From NCBI RefSeq assembly GCF_959020145.1, contig NZ_CAUEQY010000003.1, positions 1 through 64,000 of the forward strand: 64,000 bases of DNA, read 5' to 3'. Below, in pieces: positions 55,032-64,000 of the stretch. This stretch comes from an uncultured Bifidobacterium sp. Lineage in GTDB: Bacteria; Actinomycetota; Actinomycetes; Actinomycetales; Bifidobacteriaceae. Positions within the stretch are counted from its first letter, which is position 1. Each line of letters opens with the position of its first letter. The translations under genes were made by a program, and so were the position numbers. The notes under the pieces were generated by a model. That model was not told where the DNA came from, did not search any database, and saw nothing but the letters and a program-made list of their open reading frames with translations.

Positions 55032-55324
55032 CAGGCCGCACACTCCTTGCATACCGGCTGTCCGTCGTCGGTAGTGTAGGCAAGCTGGCTGCGATGCTTC
55101 ACCAGGAAGCATTCGGAGCAGATGAACTCGTCGCCCTGCATCGGAATGACGGTCACCGAAGCGTCCTCATTGCTCAAATCGGCGCCCGGCAGCTCGTAGT
55201 CTTCGGCAATGGCGTTCTCGTCATCGTCCATATCGTTGGAATTGTTCTGAGAACCCTTGCTCAAAGCCTGGAGCGACTCCTCGTCCTCGTCTTTGTTGCG
55301 CGGGGAATCATAATCCTGTGCCAT
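55031..55324 (-). CDS. DUF4193 family protein
   Basis: A 97-residue acidic protein with a C-terminal zinc-finger-like pair, FICSECFLV and VCKECAA. This is the actinobacterial DUF4193 family, a small conserved protein commonly found next to dut. The function is unknown. The ATG at 55322-55324 has AAAGGAA upstream. Confidence 0.88.
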   Translation of the reverse strand: MAQDYDSPRNKDEDEESLQALSKGSQNNSNDMDDDENAIAEDYELPGADLSNEDASVTVIPMQGDEFICSECFLVKHRSQLAYTTDDGQPVCKECAA

Positions 55325-55472
55325 CGAGATTCCTTTCGTCATCTATGGTGCTTATGCGCCATAGAATACATGACTTTTCCCCCGCTAGGATACACGAATT
55401 GAAATACTCGTAAAATCCGACACGTGGGGCACAATAGAATTAATAGGAAAATCTAAGGGAAAGTGGTGTGTT

Positions 55473-56468
55473 GTGCCTGAGAATGCGCTCGAAGATGCAC
55501 GGTTCGATCATGTGAGTGAAACCGGTGAGCTCGTCTTTGTTTCAGGTGCCGGCAAATTCGCCGTCAAGGTCGATGAAGCGCTTGAAAGAGCCATTTTGGA
55601 GGCAAAGCAGATTCGCACCGAAACCCAAGAGGAGCGTCAGCAGCAAGCGCCTTCCACGCTGCCGATCTCCCAAATCCAATCCTTGATTCGAGCCGGAGCC
55701 AATCCGACCCGCGTGGCGGAGCGATATTCGTTGAGCGAAGCGCTTGTTCGGCGTTTCTCGGCGGCGGTGGAAACCGAAAAGCAATATGCGATCGAACAGT
55801 TCCTGGCGGTTCCCGCGCCGAAGGAAAGCCGTGTGCGCACGCTTTCCGAACTGATCGAACGCACGTTCGCCGCAGCCCACGTACGGTTGGAGGATGTGCG
55901 GTGGAAGGCCACCAGACGCGGTTTGGAACCGTGGAAGATTACCGCGGAGTTCGATTCCGCAGGTCATGCCGCCCGTGCGGAATGGTCTTGGAACATGCAT
56001 GACAACGCGGTCAACTGTCTGAACGCAACGGCACGCAAGCTCATCGGCGAACAAGACACGCCGACGGAAGGACACGCCGAGAAGCAGGTCGACCAGAATT
56101 TTCTCGCATCATTGAATTTGCCGGGCGATTCCGCACGCTCCGCACGTATCGAACAGACGGTGTCCGCTTGGAATGCTCCGGAACCGGTTGCACCGCAAGC
56201 CACGAATATCAAGACCACCGTTGAGACTCAGCCATCGGCGACCGTTCCGCTGCCGAACCGTCCGGAAATCGCGACGACGCAGCACCCCGCCCCTTCAACG
56301 ACGGAACCTGCCCAAAACTCGCAAAACACGCAATCCGCCGGCGAGCAGCAGTCCGATAAGTCCAAGATGGCATCATCCGATCCTCATAGTCAGAGCACCA
56401 CCAAATCGAAGCGCCGTGCAGGACGCTCCGCAGTGCCGAGTTGGGATGAAATTCTGTTCGGTGACTGA
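55473..56468 (+). CDS. sepH: Cell-division protein SepH (DUF3071)
   Basis: A 331-residue SepH-like protein. The N-terminal DUF3071 domain is followed by a helix-turn-helix (ISQIQSLIRAGANPTRVAER, YSLSEALVRRFSAAV), as in SepH of Streptomyces and mycobacteria, which stimulates FtsZ assembly. The C-terminal third is a long Pro/Ser/Thr/Gln-rich disordered tail ending in a conserved SWDEILFG motif, also typical. The start is GTG at 55473; an AAGGGAA site lies about 14 bases upstream. Confidence 0.92.
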   Translation: MPENALEDARFDHVSETGELVFVSGAGKFAVKVDEALERAILEAKQIRTETQEERQQQAPSTLPISQIQSLIRAGANPTRVAERYSLSEALVRRFSAAVETEKQYAIEQFLAVPAPKESRVRTLSELIERTFAAAHVRLEDVRWKATRRGLEPWKITAEFDSAGHAARAEWSWNMHDNAVNCLNATARKLIGEQDTPTEGHAEKQVDQNFLASLNLPGDSARSARIEQTVSAWNAPEPVAPQATNIKTTVETQPSATVPLPNRPEIATTQHPAPSTTEPAQNSQNTQSAGEQQSDKSKMASSDPHSQSTTKSKRRAGRSAVPSWDEILFGD

Positions 56469-56523
56469 TTAACGTTCCCTAACATCCCACGGCAACATCC
56501 GTTCAGACGTTCGGATCATTCGA

Positions 56524-57759
56524 TCAAGCCACGTCAATCAGGCATGGAATATCAGATTCCATGTAGGTCAGCGACCCGTGCACGCTGGGCAGATGCATCG
56601 CCTTCTCCGCCTGTGTGCGGGAATCGACAATGGTGGTAGAGCCCGCAGCGGAGACGACCACATCGCCGATCATCGACTTGACGCGTTCATCGACTGGTCC
56701 GTAGACGCCTTCCTCGATTGCCTGCCGGCGGGTGCGCACCTGGGCGCGCTCCCCCAGCACGTCACGCCAACGAGCGGCGATGTCCTCCGGATTCTCGCCA
56801 TCCTCGCCATAAAGCATGACACAGCGTGGTTCGCCGCCGACATTCGCGACGCCCCACATCAGCTGGGGTTCGGACGCTATGTCGATGCAGGCTTCCGGGT
56901 CGGCGGTTATCATGCCATGATCCGCCACGATGACGATCAGCGTGTTCTTCGGCACACTTCGACGCAGCAAAGACAACTGGGCGTCGATACGCTCATATGT
57001 GCCGATCCACTTGTCGGAGTCCCAGCCGTAATTGTGTCCGATCTTGTCCGCGTCGCGCAGGTACACGTATGTCAGTCCGGGCGTGTTCGCCGCTTTCGCC
57101 GCGGTCATGATACGTCGGCGTGGATCGTCATTGGAGATGTAGTCGCTGCCACGTAACGCCGCCTGAGTCAACGCGGAGAACGCGAATTTCGGCAGTCCCG
57201 AACTGGTGACGCGAACGTCCTGTTCCGCCAATCGTTCGAATATGGTCGGCTGCTGTTGCAGTTTCAGCGGTGCGGGCGCGTTTTTGAAAGAGATGAGCTG
57301 GCAGATTTCGCCATTGTCGGGATTGAGCTGCGTATATCCCGTCATGCCGGTTAATCCGGGGCATGTGCCGGTGCCGAACGTGGACATTGCGGCCACGGTG
57401 GTGCTGGGCATGCATGTGGCGATTGGCCGCTGGTTAACGCCATCCGCCATCAGCGACCGTAGATAGGGTGAATGCCCCAATCTCATATTGATGTTCCAAT
57501 ATCCGAGACCGTCCACCAGGACCACGACTGCCGAACGCGCGTCCGGCAGGCCAAGTGCCTCTTGGAGTCGTTTCGGATCGGCATGGATGGCCGTTGGAAT
57601 CGGATGCCCGATGGCGCTGGAAATGGCGGGAAGTACCGAGGATAGGTGGAGAGCACCGCCGCGGCCGCCCTCATCCGGCAGTTCGTCGCCATATCGTGCC
57701 GGACTGGTCATGGCTAGCAGCTGGTCGATTTCGGGCACTTCAACACTCATGGTTCCCAT
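56524..57759 (-). CDS. Alkaline-phosphatase-superfamily phosphodiesterase
   Basis: A 411-residue protein of the type I phosphodiesterase/nucleotide pyrophosphatase group. Motifs are VVLVDGLGYWNI near residue 80 (metal Asp), TCMPSTTVAAMSTF (nucleophile Thr or Ser), DADKIGHNYGW and VIVADHGMITA (metal ligands). No signal peptide is seen, so it appears cytoplasmic. The actinobacterial family lies commonly near sepH; its substrate is not known. The start may be this ATG or the one three codons later (57750). Confidence 0.85.
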   Translation of the reverse strand: MGTMSVEVPEIDQLLAMTSPARYGDELPDEGGRGGALHLSSVLPAISSAIGHPIPTAIHADPKRLQEALGLPDARSAVVVLVDGLGYWNINMRLGHSPYLRSLMADGVNQRPIATCMPSTTVAAMSTFGTGTCPGLTGMTGYTQLNPDNGEICQLISFKNAPAPLKLQQQPTIFERLAEQDVRVTSSGLPKFAFSALTQAALRGSDYISNDDPRRRIMTAAKAANTPGLTYVYLRDADKIGHNYGWDSDKWIGTYERIDAQLSLLRRSVPKNTLIVIVADHGMITADPEACIDIASEPQLMWGVANVGGEPRCVMLYGEDGENPEDIAARWRDVLGERAQVRTRRQAIEEGVYGPVDERVKSMIGDVVVSAAGSTTIVDSRTQAEKAMHLPSVHGSLTYMESDIPCLIDVA

Positions 57760-57835
57760 TCAAGCACCGCGGCAGTACCAGCTGGTAATATTGCTAGGTT
57801 GATTACCATAACCTTTCCGTGAGGAGAACCACCGC

Positions 57836-60511
57836 ATGGTGTCGCACCGCAAACCGGCAAAACCAGCCTTTGACCCGCGTACGGTCAAGGAGAACATCGT
57901 CGAAACGCCGTTGAACGAGGAAATGAGCAAGTCGTTCCTCGAATACGCGTATTCGGTGATTTACGCCCGAGCGCTGCCTGATGCCAGGGACGGTCTCAAG
58001 CCGGTGCAACGACGCATCATCTATCAGATGGGTCAGATGAGCCTCAATCCGGACCGGCCGTATATGAAGTCGGCGCGTGTGGTTGGCGAAGTGATGGGCA
58101 AGCTCCATCCGCATGGCGATTCCGCGATTTACGAGGCGATGGTACGTTTGGCGCAGCCGTTCGCGATGCGGCTGCCATTGGTGGACGGTCACGGCAATTT
58201 CGGTTCTCTCGATGACGGTCCTGCTGCTTCTCGTTATACCGAGGCTCGTATGGCGCCGGCCGCGTTGGGCATGAATGCCGATATCGCCGAAAATACCGTC
58301 GATTTCACGCCGAATTACGATAACAAGCTTCAGGAGCCGACTGTGCTGCCTGCCGCGATTCCGAACCTGCTGGTCAATGGTGGTTCCGGCATTGCCGTCG
58401 GCATGGCCACGAATATGGCCACGCACAATCTTGGCGAGGTGGTGGCTGCGGCCAAGCATCTTATGCGCCATCCCGACGCGACGTTAGAGGAGTTGATGCG
58501 CTACGTGCCGGGTCCGGATTGGCCGGGCGGCGGCGTGATTGTGGGCCGCAAGGGCATCCGCGAGGCGTACGAGACGGGTCGTGGCGCGTTGACCACGCGT
58601 TCCGTGACGCATATCGAAAACGTGACGGCTCGCAAAAAGGCCATCGTCGTGACGGAACTGCCGTTCATGGTGGGTCCGGAACGTGTGTTGGAACGTATTT
58701 CCGAAGGTGTGAAGAACCGTAAGCTGGACGGCATTTCCGGTGCCATCGATTTGACTGACCGGCATAACGGCACGCGCCTCGTCATCGAAATCAAAACCGG
58801 GTTCGATCCGAACGCGGTGTTGGCGCAGCTGTTCAAGCACACGCCGTTGCAGGACAATTTCACCATCAACAATGTGGCGTTGGTCAATGGCCGTCCGCAC
58901 ACCATGGGATTGAAGGAAATGCTTCAGGTGTGGGTGGACCATCGTCGTGTGGTGATCCGCCGACGCAGTGAATTCCGCAGGAAGAAGGCGCTTGAGCGGC
59001 TGCACTTGGTGGAGGGCTTGCTGCTCGCCATGGTGGACATCGATGAAGTCATTCAGGTGATTCGCTCTTCTGATGATGCCGAGGCCGCGAAAACAAAGCT
59101 TATCGCCGTATTCGATCTGGACGAGATTCAGGCACAGTACATTCTTGACTTGCGGCTGCGCCGTCTGACCAAGATGAGTCGTATCGAGCTTGAGGCGGAA
59201 CGCGACGATCTGAAGCGGCGTATCGAAGAGCTTGAACGCATTCTTGCTTCCGATGAGGCGCTTGACGGCGTGGTCATTGACGAAATGGATGACGCCGTGG
59301 CCAAATACGGCACTCCCCGGCGCACGGTGCTGCTGGATGAGGATGAGGAAGGCAATTTGACGCCTGTTGTGGCGCATGGCGATGATGGCGTCTCTGCAAA
59401 CGCGATGGCTGCCGCGCGCGCCGCCGCGACCGTATCCTCCGCAGCAGCCGATGTCGCCGCAGCCGCAAAGGCCGCAAAGAAGGCCGGCGATGAGAATGCC
59501 ACCGCATCGGCTCTGCAGATTGATGACGAGCCGTGCGCGGTGATGCTGTCCGCCACGGGCCTGATCGCACGCACTTCCGAGGATGCGGTGGAACGTTGGG
59601 AGAATCGTTCGGCTTCCGACGGACGCGCCAAGGATGATCAGATCGTTTCGATGTTCCGCACGTCCACACGTTCCTCATACGGCTTGGTTACTTCAGCGGG
59701 TCGTCTGGTGCTGGCCCATGTGGTCGAATTGCCGAAGGTTTCCGCGGATGGGCCGCTCAGTGTCACGGGTGGTGTGAAGGCCGAGGAACTGCTGGGCATG
59801 ACGGAGAACACCGATCCGATCCGCGGCGAACGGGTGATTGCTGCGATTGATATGCCTTCCACGGATGACGGCGGTCAGCTTGTTCCTTTGGCGTTGGGCA
59901 CCCGCAACGGCGTGGTCAAGCGTTGGAACCGTGAATCTCCGACCACAATGGATTCGTGGAGCGTCATCGATTTGAAGGATGATGACGAAGTGCTTGCCGC
60001 TGCCGAAGCCCGTGATGAGGATCGTCTGGTGTTTGTGTCCACCGATTCCTCGTTGTTGACGTTCGAAGCGAAGAATGTGCGTCCGCAGGGCCGTACCGCT
60101 GGCGGCATGGCGGGCATTCGTCTGGCTGAGGGGTGTTCGGTGGCCGCGTTCGCGGTGGTGCCTGATGGCAAGGTGACATGGAATTACGAAGAAGGCGAGA
60201 ATGGACTGTTCTCTGCTTCCGGAGCCGTGGTGTTGACGGTTGCCGGCGATTCCGAAGCGTTGCCTGGCACTGAAAACGGTGCCGCGAAGGTCACGCCGTT
60301 GGAGATGTATCCGACGAAGGGCCGTGGTACGGGTGGCGTGCGTTCGCAGCGATTCCTCAAGGGGCAGGATACGTTGATTCTCGCGTTCGTGGGCGCGTAT
60401 CCGTTGCATGCTTCCACGCAAAGTGGCGCTCCTGTGGAATTGCCGAAGCCTGATATGCGACGCGATGGTTCCGGTACGGATCTGTCGGCGCCGATTGCGG
60501 TGGTCGGCTGA
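57836..60511 (+). CDS. parC: Type II topoisomerase subunit A (GyrA/ParC type)
   Basis: An 891-residue DNA-breaking subunit. The winged helix and active-site Tyr are in [17 protein letters not shown] near residues 125-142, with the quinolone-resistance-type region [17 protein letters not shown] before it. A coiled-coil and DNA-binding C-terminal propeller with repeated blades follow; [13 protein letters not shown] resembles a GyrA-box. An Ala-rich low-complexity insertion lies near residues 520-560. Actinobacteria with two paralogues annotate this copy as topoisomerase IV subunit A; I use parC on that basis, with gyrA-like as alternative. The ATG follows GAGGAG at ten bases. Confidence 0.85.
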   Translation: MVSHRKPAKPAFDPRTVKENIVETPLNEEMSKSFLEYAYSVIYARALPDARDGLKPVQRRIIYQMGQMSLNPDRPYMKSARVVGEVMGKLHPHGDSAIYEAMVRLAQPFAMRLPLVDGHGNFGSLDDGPAASRYTEARMAPAALGMNADIAENTVDFTPNYDNKLQEPTVLPAAIPNLLVNGGSGIAVGMATNMATHNLGEVVAAAKHLMRHPDATLEELMRYVPGPDWPGGGVIVGRKGIREAYETGRGALTTRSVTHIENVTARKKAIVVTELPFMVGPERVLERISEGVKNRKLDGISGAIDLTDRHNGTRLVIEIKTGFDPNAVLAQLFKHTPLQDNFTINNVALVNGRPHTMGLKEMLQVWVDHRRVVIRRRSEFRRKKALERLHLVEGLLLAMVDIDEVIQVIRSSDDAEAAKTKLIAVFDLDEIQAQYILDLRLRRLTKMSRIELEAERDDLKRRIEELERILASDEALDGVVIDEMDDAVAKYGTPRRTVLLDEDEEGNLTPVVAHGDDGVSANAMAAARAAATVSSAAADVAAAAKAAKKAGDENATASALQIDDEPCAVMLSATGLIARTSEDAVERWENRSASDGRAKDDQIVSMFRTSTRSSYGLVTSAGRLVLAHVVELPKVSADGPLSVTGGVKAEELLGMTENTDPIRGERVIAAIDMPSTDDGGQLVPLALGTRNGVVKRWNRESPTTMDSWSVIDLKDDDEVLAAAEARDEDRLVFVSTDSSLLTFEAKNVRPQGRTAGGMAGIRLAEGCSVAAFAVVPDGKVTWNYEEGENGLFSASGAVVLTVAGDSEALPGTENGAAKVTPLEMYPTKGRGTGGVRSQRFLKGQDTLILAFVGAYPLHASTQSGAPVELPKPDMRRDGSGTDLSAPIAVVG

Positions 60512-60634
60512 TTCGACGAAATCGATTGGCGGGGCTCTGGACTGGTTCTTCTTCCGGTTCAGGGCCTTCCCGTTTTGCGCACTTGGGCCGCCAGGTTGAA
60601 TGAGCAGGCTGGGTGAAAGTGCCTCCGGCTTGGT

Positions 60635-63600
60635 TCAGCCATATAGCTTCATGCCTTGTGGGCTGTCCACGAACCCGGCAGCATGCAGCAAACGTCTGTA
60701 TTCGTTGCGTTCCTTCAATGATTCACCGTTCATTTCGGCGAAGCTGACGCTGCCCTTGGACTGATGCTGCAATGCATAGGCAAGTTCCGTACATGCCGGC
60801 TGCAATATTCGCTCGTCATCGGTGAAGCTGACGATTCTGTGGCTTTTCGGCACGGCAAACAGCACCGGCATGCCGTGGTCGAGCACGATGACCGATTCCG
60901 CTCTGCGCGCCGGTTTCATATGGTGTTGTTCGGGCCATGTGATCGCGGAGCCTGTCAGGTTGGCCGGGTCGGTCACGTCGAGCGCCACGCAGGATTGGCT
61001 GCGCGCCTCGTCGTCGCCGCGCAAGGCGTCCACTGTGTCACGTCCGGCGAATTGGGCCGCTCCGAATCCTTTGACGAACATGCCTCTGACCAGATTGCCG
61101 TGTTCCTCCATGCGTTTGAGTACCGGGTATAGTCCGGAGAATCCGCCTGCGACCTGCTCCTTGTCGATTAGCGGAGCTGCGATCACGCCATATCGGTCGA
61201 GCAGCGATTCGATCAATGCGATGTCGTATTCCTCGATGCCGGCTGTTGGTTTGCCGGCGGTATCGTCCGTTTGGTCCGGTATCGCCATTGGACTGGTCCG
61301 GGACGAGTCGACCGCGGACCATAATCCACCGAGCGTCGCCGGTGTCGAGACGTGGATCCGCACGCGTCTGCGTGCGGCAGTGCGTGGCGCGCGCACTGAA
61401 ACCGTGCCTTGAGCCAAGGCCCGAACGGGAGCGAATGAACTGTTCGTCACTTTGCCTTGCCATACCAAGGACCACAAGGCTTCCTCGAACTGGCTTTCGC
61501 CCCATGCGGGAAGGATGATTTCCCCTGTTTCAGGATTCACGTTGACTTCCGCATGTTCCTGCCAGATGGCTTTGGCGGCCGTGGAAAGCTGCCGCGCATG
61601 GAAGGCTCCCCCATTCGATAATGCGGCAAGTATCGTCTCCGGCACGGTCATGGTTCCGGCACTATAGGCATTGTTCTGCGATTGTTCGCCGGGTTTCACC
61701 AGCAGCCGTGAATCAGCTGGATGGAATGCGATGCCGCCGGCTTCCTTGGCGTTGGAACCATTGATTTTGGAGCCGACCCATACCACGTCTCCGGATGCGA
61801 GCAATTCGTCCAACATACTCGGTTGGTAGTCGCGAACGCGTGCGGGGAAGACCGAGGATTCCCAAACGGAGTCGTTGAGGTATATGCCTTCAAGCTGTTC
61901 GATCACACGCATCAGCCCGTCGACGCCTTCATATCGGGCGCCACCCACAGGTCCGACGCCTTGTCTGTCCAACAGGAACGCCTGATAGACGGCCGGTTCC
62001 ACCGGCTTGATGGCTTTGCGTGCCTTGGCAAGCGAAAGCGCGCGGATACGCCGAAACACGTCTTTGTGGAGCCATTGCTGGGGCGTTTGCCGAGGTGACC
62101 GTTCCGATGCTGAATCATCGGAACCATTGGCGTCCGCTCCGGCCGCATCATCGACGAAATGGCCTTTCAGCAGTTCGCCTTTGGCATGTAATTCATCCAA
62201 CATGCGTACGCCTTGGACAGCGTCCAATCCCAGTTCGGCGATCATCTGATCCGCGGTGAATGGGCCATGCGTTTTGGCATATCGCGCCACACGGCCGGCA
62301 ATGTCGGTCTCGTCCAAATCGTTCCAGAACGTCCGTCCGGCAAGCTCCTTCCCAACCTGCGCGATGACGTCGGCATCCAACAGCGAAGCCATGTCAGTGG
62401 CGCCCAGAAGACGTTCCAGCACTTCCGGGTCCATGGACAGCAGTTGCGTGCTGCGTTCGGCTTGCGGCACGTCGTATTGGTACATGACCGCGCCCACGTA
62501 TCCGAACAGCATGTTTTCCGCGAACGGCGACGGCGTTTCCGTGACGGTCTCGCTCAAAGAGATGACGCCGGAGCGTAATCCGGACATCACATGTTTCAGC
62601 GCGGGCAGATCGTACACGTCCTGTAGGCATTCGCGTGCGGTTTCCAACAGCAACGGGAAGTTCTTCCGAGTTCGGGCGGCGTTGAGCAGTTGCGCCGCGC
62701 GCAGCCGCTGCTGCCATAAGGGGACGCGTCTGCCGGGGTTGGCGCGTGGCAGGAACAGCGATCGCGCCGCGCATTCTCGGAATCGTGCGGCATACAGCAC
62801 GCTTTCGCCGACTTGTGTTTCGATGATGCGTTGCAGCTCTTCCGTGTCGAACAGCAGCAGCTCGCGGATCGGCAGGTTGCCGTCGCCGTCCGGGAGGCGG
62901 ATGATGATGCCGTCGTCGGCCGCGTATACCTGCCCATCGAACCCGTATCGTTGTTTGATACGTGTGGTGATGGCCATGGCCCATGGTTCGTGCACGCGTC
63001 TGCCGTATGGCGAGTGGACGATCACACGCCAATCGCCTTCTTCATCCTGGCAGCGTTCGACGACCAGCTCACGGTCGTTGGGAATCGTTCCCGTGGCGGC
63101 GCGCTGTTCGGCAAGCAGGTCGGCAAGATTGCCGATGGCGTTGTCGTCCAATCCGTCACGACGTAGACGTGCGATTGTTGTCGTGTCGAATCGGCTGGTC
63201 TTGTCTCCTGCGATGCCGTCCGAGACTTCCGCGCGTAGTCCTTGCGCCATATCGCGTATGAATCGGCCTTGGGACCGTCCGAATGCCGCGTCCCGCCCGT
63301 CGCCTTCGCCATGCCAGAACGGCAGTCGGGCGGTACGTCCTGGAGCAGGAACCACCACCACACGGTCCCGGGTGATTTCCTGGATCTGCCAGGTCGATGT
63401 GCCGAGGGTGATGACGTCTCCGACCCGGGATTCGTACACCATTTCCTCGTCCAGCTCCCCCACTTTGCGTGGGCCCGGTCCGGAGCCTTCTTCGGGAAGC
63501 ACCACGGTGTAGGTTCCTCGGTCGGGTATGGTGCCTCCGCTGGTCACGGCCAGTCGTTGAGCGCCAGGGCGCGCGGAGATGAGACCCGCCTCTTCGTTGT

Positions 63601-64000
63601 ATTGCAGTGGTGGCCGGAAGGCGGAGAAATCCTCGCCGTTGTAGGCGCCGGTCATCATGCCCATCACAGCATCGAACATGGTTCTGTCGAGATCTTCGAA
63701 TGGCGCGGCCTTGCGCACGGTCACGTACCAGTCGTCTGGTTTCAGATCATCCATCGCCGCGGCGGCGACGGTTTGCTGGGCAAGCACGTCCAAGGGGTTG
63801 CATGGAATGGTCAGTGTTTCGATGTCTCCGGAGCGCATGCATTCGATGCTTGCGGCCGTGCCGATGATTTGCTCTCGTGTAATCGGGTAGAACAGTGCAT
63901 GCGAGACTCCCCCGACCTTGTGGTCGGCGCGCCCCACCCGCTGCAATCCCGAGGACACGGACAATGGCGGTGCGATCTGGATGACCAGATCCACCGACCC
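60635..64000 (-). CDS. lhr: Lhr-like ATP-dependent helicase, 5' end outside the window
   Basis: At least 1120 residues of an Lhr-type superfamily 2 helicase. Visible motifs include motif V/VI-like SGLQRVGRADHKVGGVSH at the visible N-terminus, and the long C-terminal extension with VRDYQPSMLDELLASGDVVW, SLVWQGKVTNSSFAPVRALA and a winged-helix-rich tail ending FVDSPQGMKLYG. The DEAD-box and Walker A motifs lie beyond the window edge, and the start codon is not seen. Lhr helicases unwind RNA-DNA hybrids and act in DNA repair. The visible frame is open throughout. Confidence 0.9.
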   Translation of the reverse strand, partial: GSVDLVIQIAPPLSVSSGLQRVGRADHKVGGVSHALFYPITREQIIGTAASIECMRSGDIETLTIPCNPLDVLAQQTVAAAAMDDLKPDDWYVTVRKAAPFEDLDRTMFDAVMGMMTGAYNGEDFSAFRPPLQYNEEAGLISARPGAQRLAVTSGGTIPDRGTYTVVLPEEGSGPGPRKVGELDEEMVYESRVGDVITLGTSTWQIQEITRDRVVVVPAPGRTARLPFWHGEGDGRDAAFGRSQGRFIRDMAQGLRAEVSDGIAGDKTSRFDTTTIARLRRDGLDDNAIGNLADLLAEQRAATGTIPNDRELVVERCQDEEGDWRVIVHSPYGRRVHEPWAMAITTRIKQRYGFDGQVYAADDGIIIRLPDGDGNLPIRELLLFDTEELQRIIETQVGESVLYAARFRECAARSLFLPRANPGRRVPLWQQRLRAAQLLNAARTRKNFPLLLETARECLQDVYDLPALKHVMSGLRSGVISLSETVTETPSPFAENMLFGYVGAVMYQYDVPQAERSTQLLSMDPEVLERLLGATDMASLLDADVIAQVGKELAGRTFWNDLDETDIAGRVARYAKTHGPFTADQMIAELGLDAVQGVRMLDELHAKGELLKGHFVDDAAGADANGSDDSASERSPRQTPQQWLHKDVFRRIRALSLAKARKAIKPVEPAVYQAFLLDRQGVGPVGGARYEGVDGLMRVIEQLEGIYLNDSVWESSVFPARVRDYQPSMLDELLASGDVVWVGSKINGSNAKEAGGIAFHPADSRLLVKPGEQSQNNAYSAGTMTVPETILAALSNGGAFHARQLSTAAKAIWQEHAEVNVNPETGEIILPAWGESQFEEALWSLVWQGKVTNSSFAPVRALAQGTVSVRAPRTAARRRVRIHVSTPATLGGLWSAVDSSRTSPMAIPDQTDDTAGKPTAGIEEYDIALIESLLDRYGVIAAPLIDKEQVAGGFSGLYPVLKRMEEHGNLVRGMFVKGFGAAQFAGRDTVDALRGDDEARSQSCVALDVTDPANLTGSAITWPEQHHMKPARRAESVIVLDHGMPVLFAVPKSHRIVSFTDDERILQPACTELAYALQHQSKGSVSFAEMNGESLKERNEYRRLLHAAGFVDSPQGMKLYG

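Noticed and set aside
1..64000. tRNA, rRNA or CRISPR loci
   Set aside because: Reading the intergenic stretches on both strands gave no cloverleaf-like sequence, no rRNA motif and no spaced direct repeats; short RNAs could have escaped me without a covariance search.

Overview
The window reads as chromosomal DNA of a bifidobacterium (Actinobacteria, moderately high GC). The evidence is the mix of actinobacterial markers (SepH-like DUF3071 protein, DUF4193 and DUF3000 proteins, an ATP-grade Lhr-type helicase) with a fermentative pyruvate formate-lyase pair, a NadE of the glutamine-hydrolysing type, and strong AGGAG ribosome sites with occasional GTG/TTG starts. The species is not determined.

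Region 1 (about 1-20.4 kb, all minus strand) is a type 1-like BREX phage-defence operon, transcribed in the order brxA-brxB-brxC-pglX-SIR2-AlbA_2-pglZ-brxL followed by zinc-ribbon genes. Two accessory genes, a large visibly AT-rich SIR2-domain protein and an AlbA_2/Schlafen-type ATP-binding regulator, sit exactly between pglX and pglZ with operon-like spacing. pglX carries a 59-bp near-perfect palindrome next to its predicted target-recognition part, BrxL ends in what looks like an MIT_C (phospholipase-D-like) domain, and a zinc-ribbon gene is frameshifted.

Region 2 (20.4-29.3 kb) is mixed accessory DNA: a membrane-anchored pentapeptide-repeat protein, a decayed yefM-yoeB toxin-antitoxin locus, a HAD-family and a metallophosphoesterase gene that diverge around a 32-bp perfect palindrome, a YkoE-like ECF S-component, an acetyltransferase, a DUF218 protein, a DnaQ-like exonuclease, and an mmuP-mmuM locus collapsed by deletion and frameshifts.

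Region 3 (29.3-43.8 kb) is core: trigger factor, RNase D, DUF3000, pflA, pflB (with a CRP/GlxR-like palindrome upstream), nadE, an M20 peptidase, a Cof-type HAD phosphatase, the methionine uptake operon metQ-metN-metI, and a YqeY-like protein.

Region 4 (43.8-51.5 kb) is an accessory island in front of ppiA. It is divided into three compartments by three copies of a repeat of about 175 bp. Each repeat starts with a copy of the ppiA leader, ribosome site and first nine codons; the fourth copy of that core is the real ppiA start. I infer successive insertions of related integrative elements into the 5' end of ppiA. The compartments hold a broken secreted enzyme gene, a GIY-YIG nuclease, a decayed IS3-family element, and a HipA-like kinase (interrupted by one amber codon) followed by a Fic protein.

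Region 5 (51.5-64 kb) is core again: cyclophilin ppiA, the RelA/SpoT homologue, dUTPase, DUF4193, SepH, an alkaline-phosphatase-family protein, a GyrA/ParC-type topoisomerase subunit and the 3' part of an Lhr-like helicase that runs off the window. I saw no rRNA, tRNA or CRISPR array.
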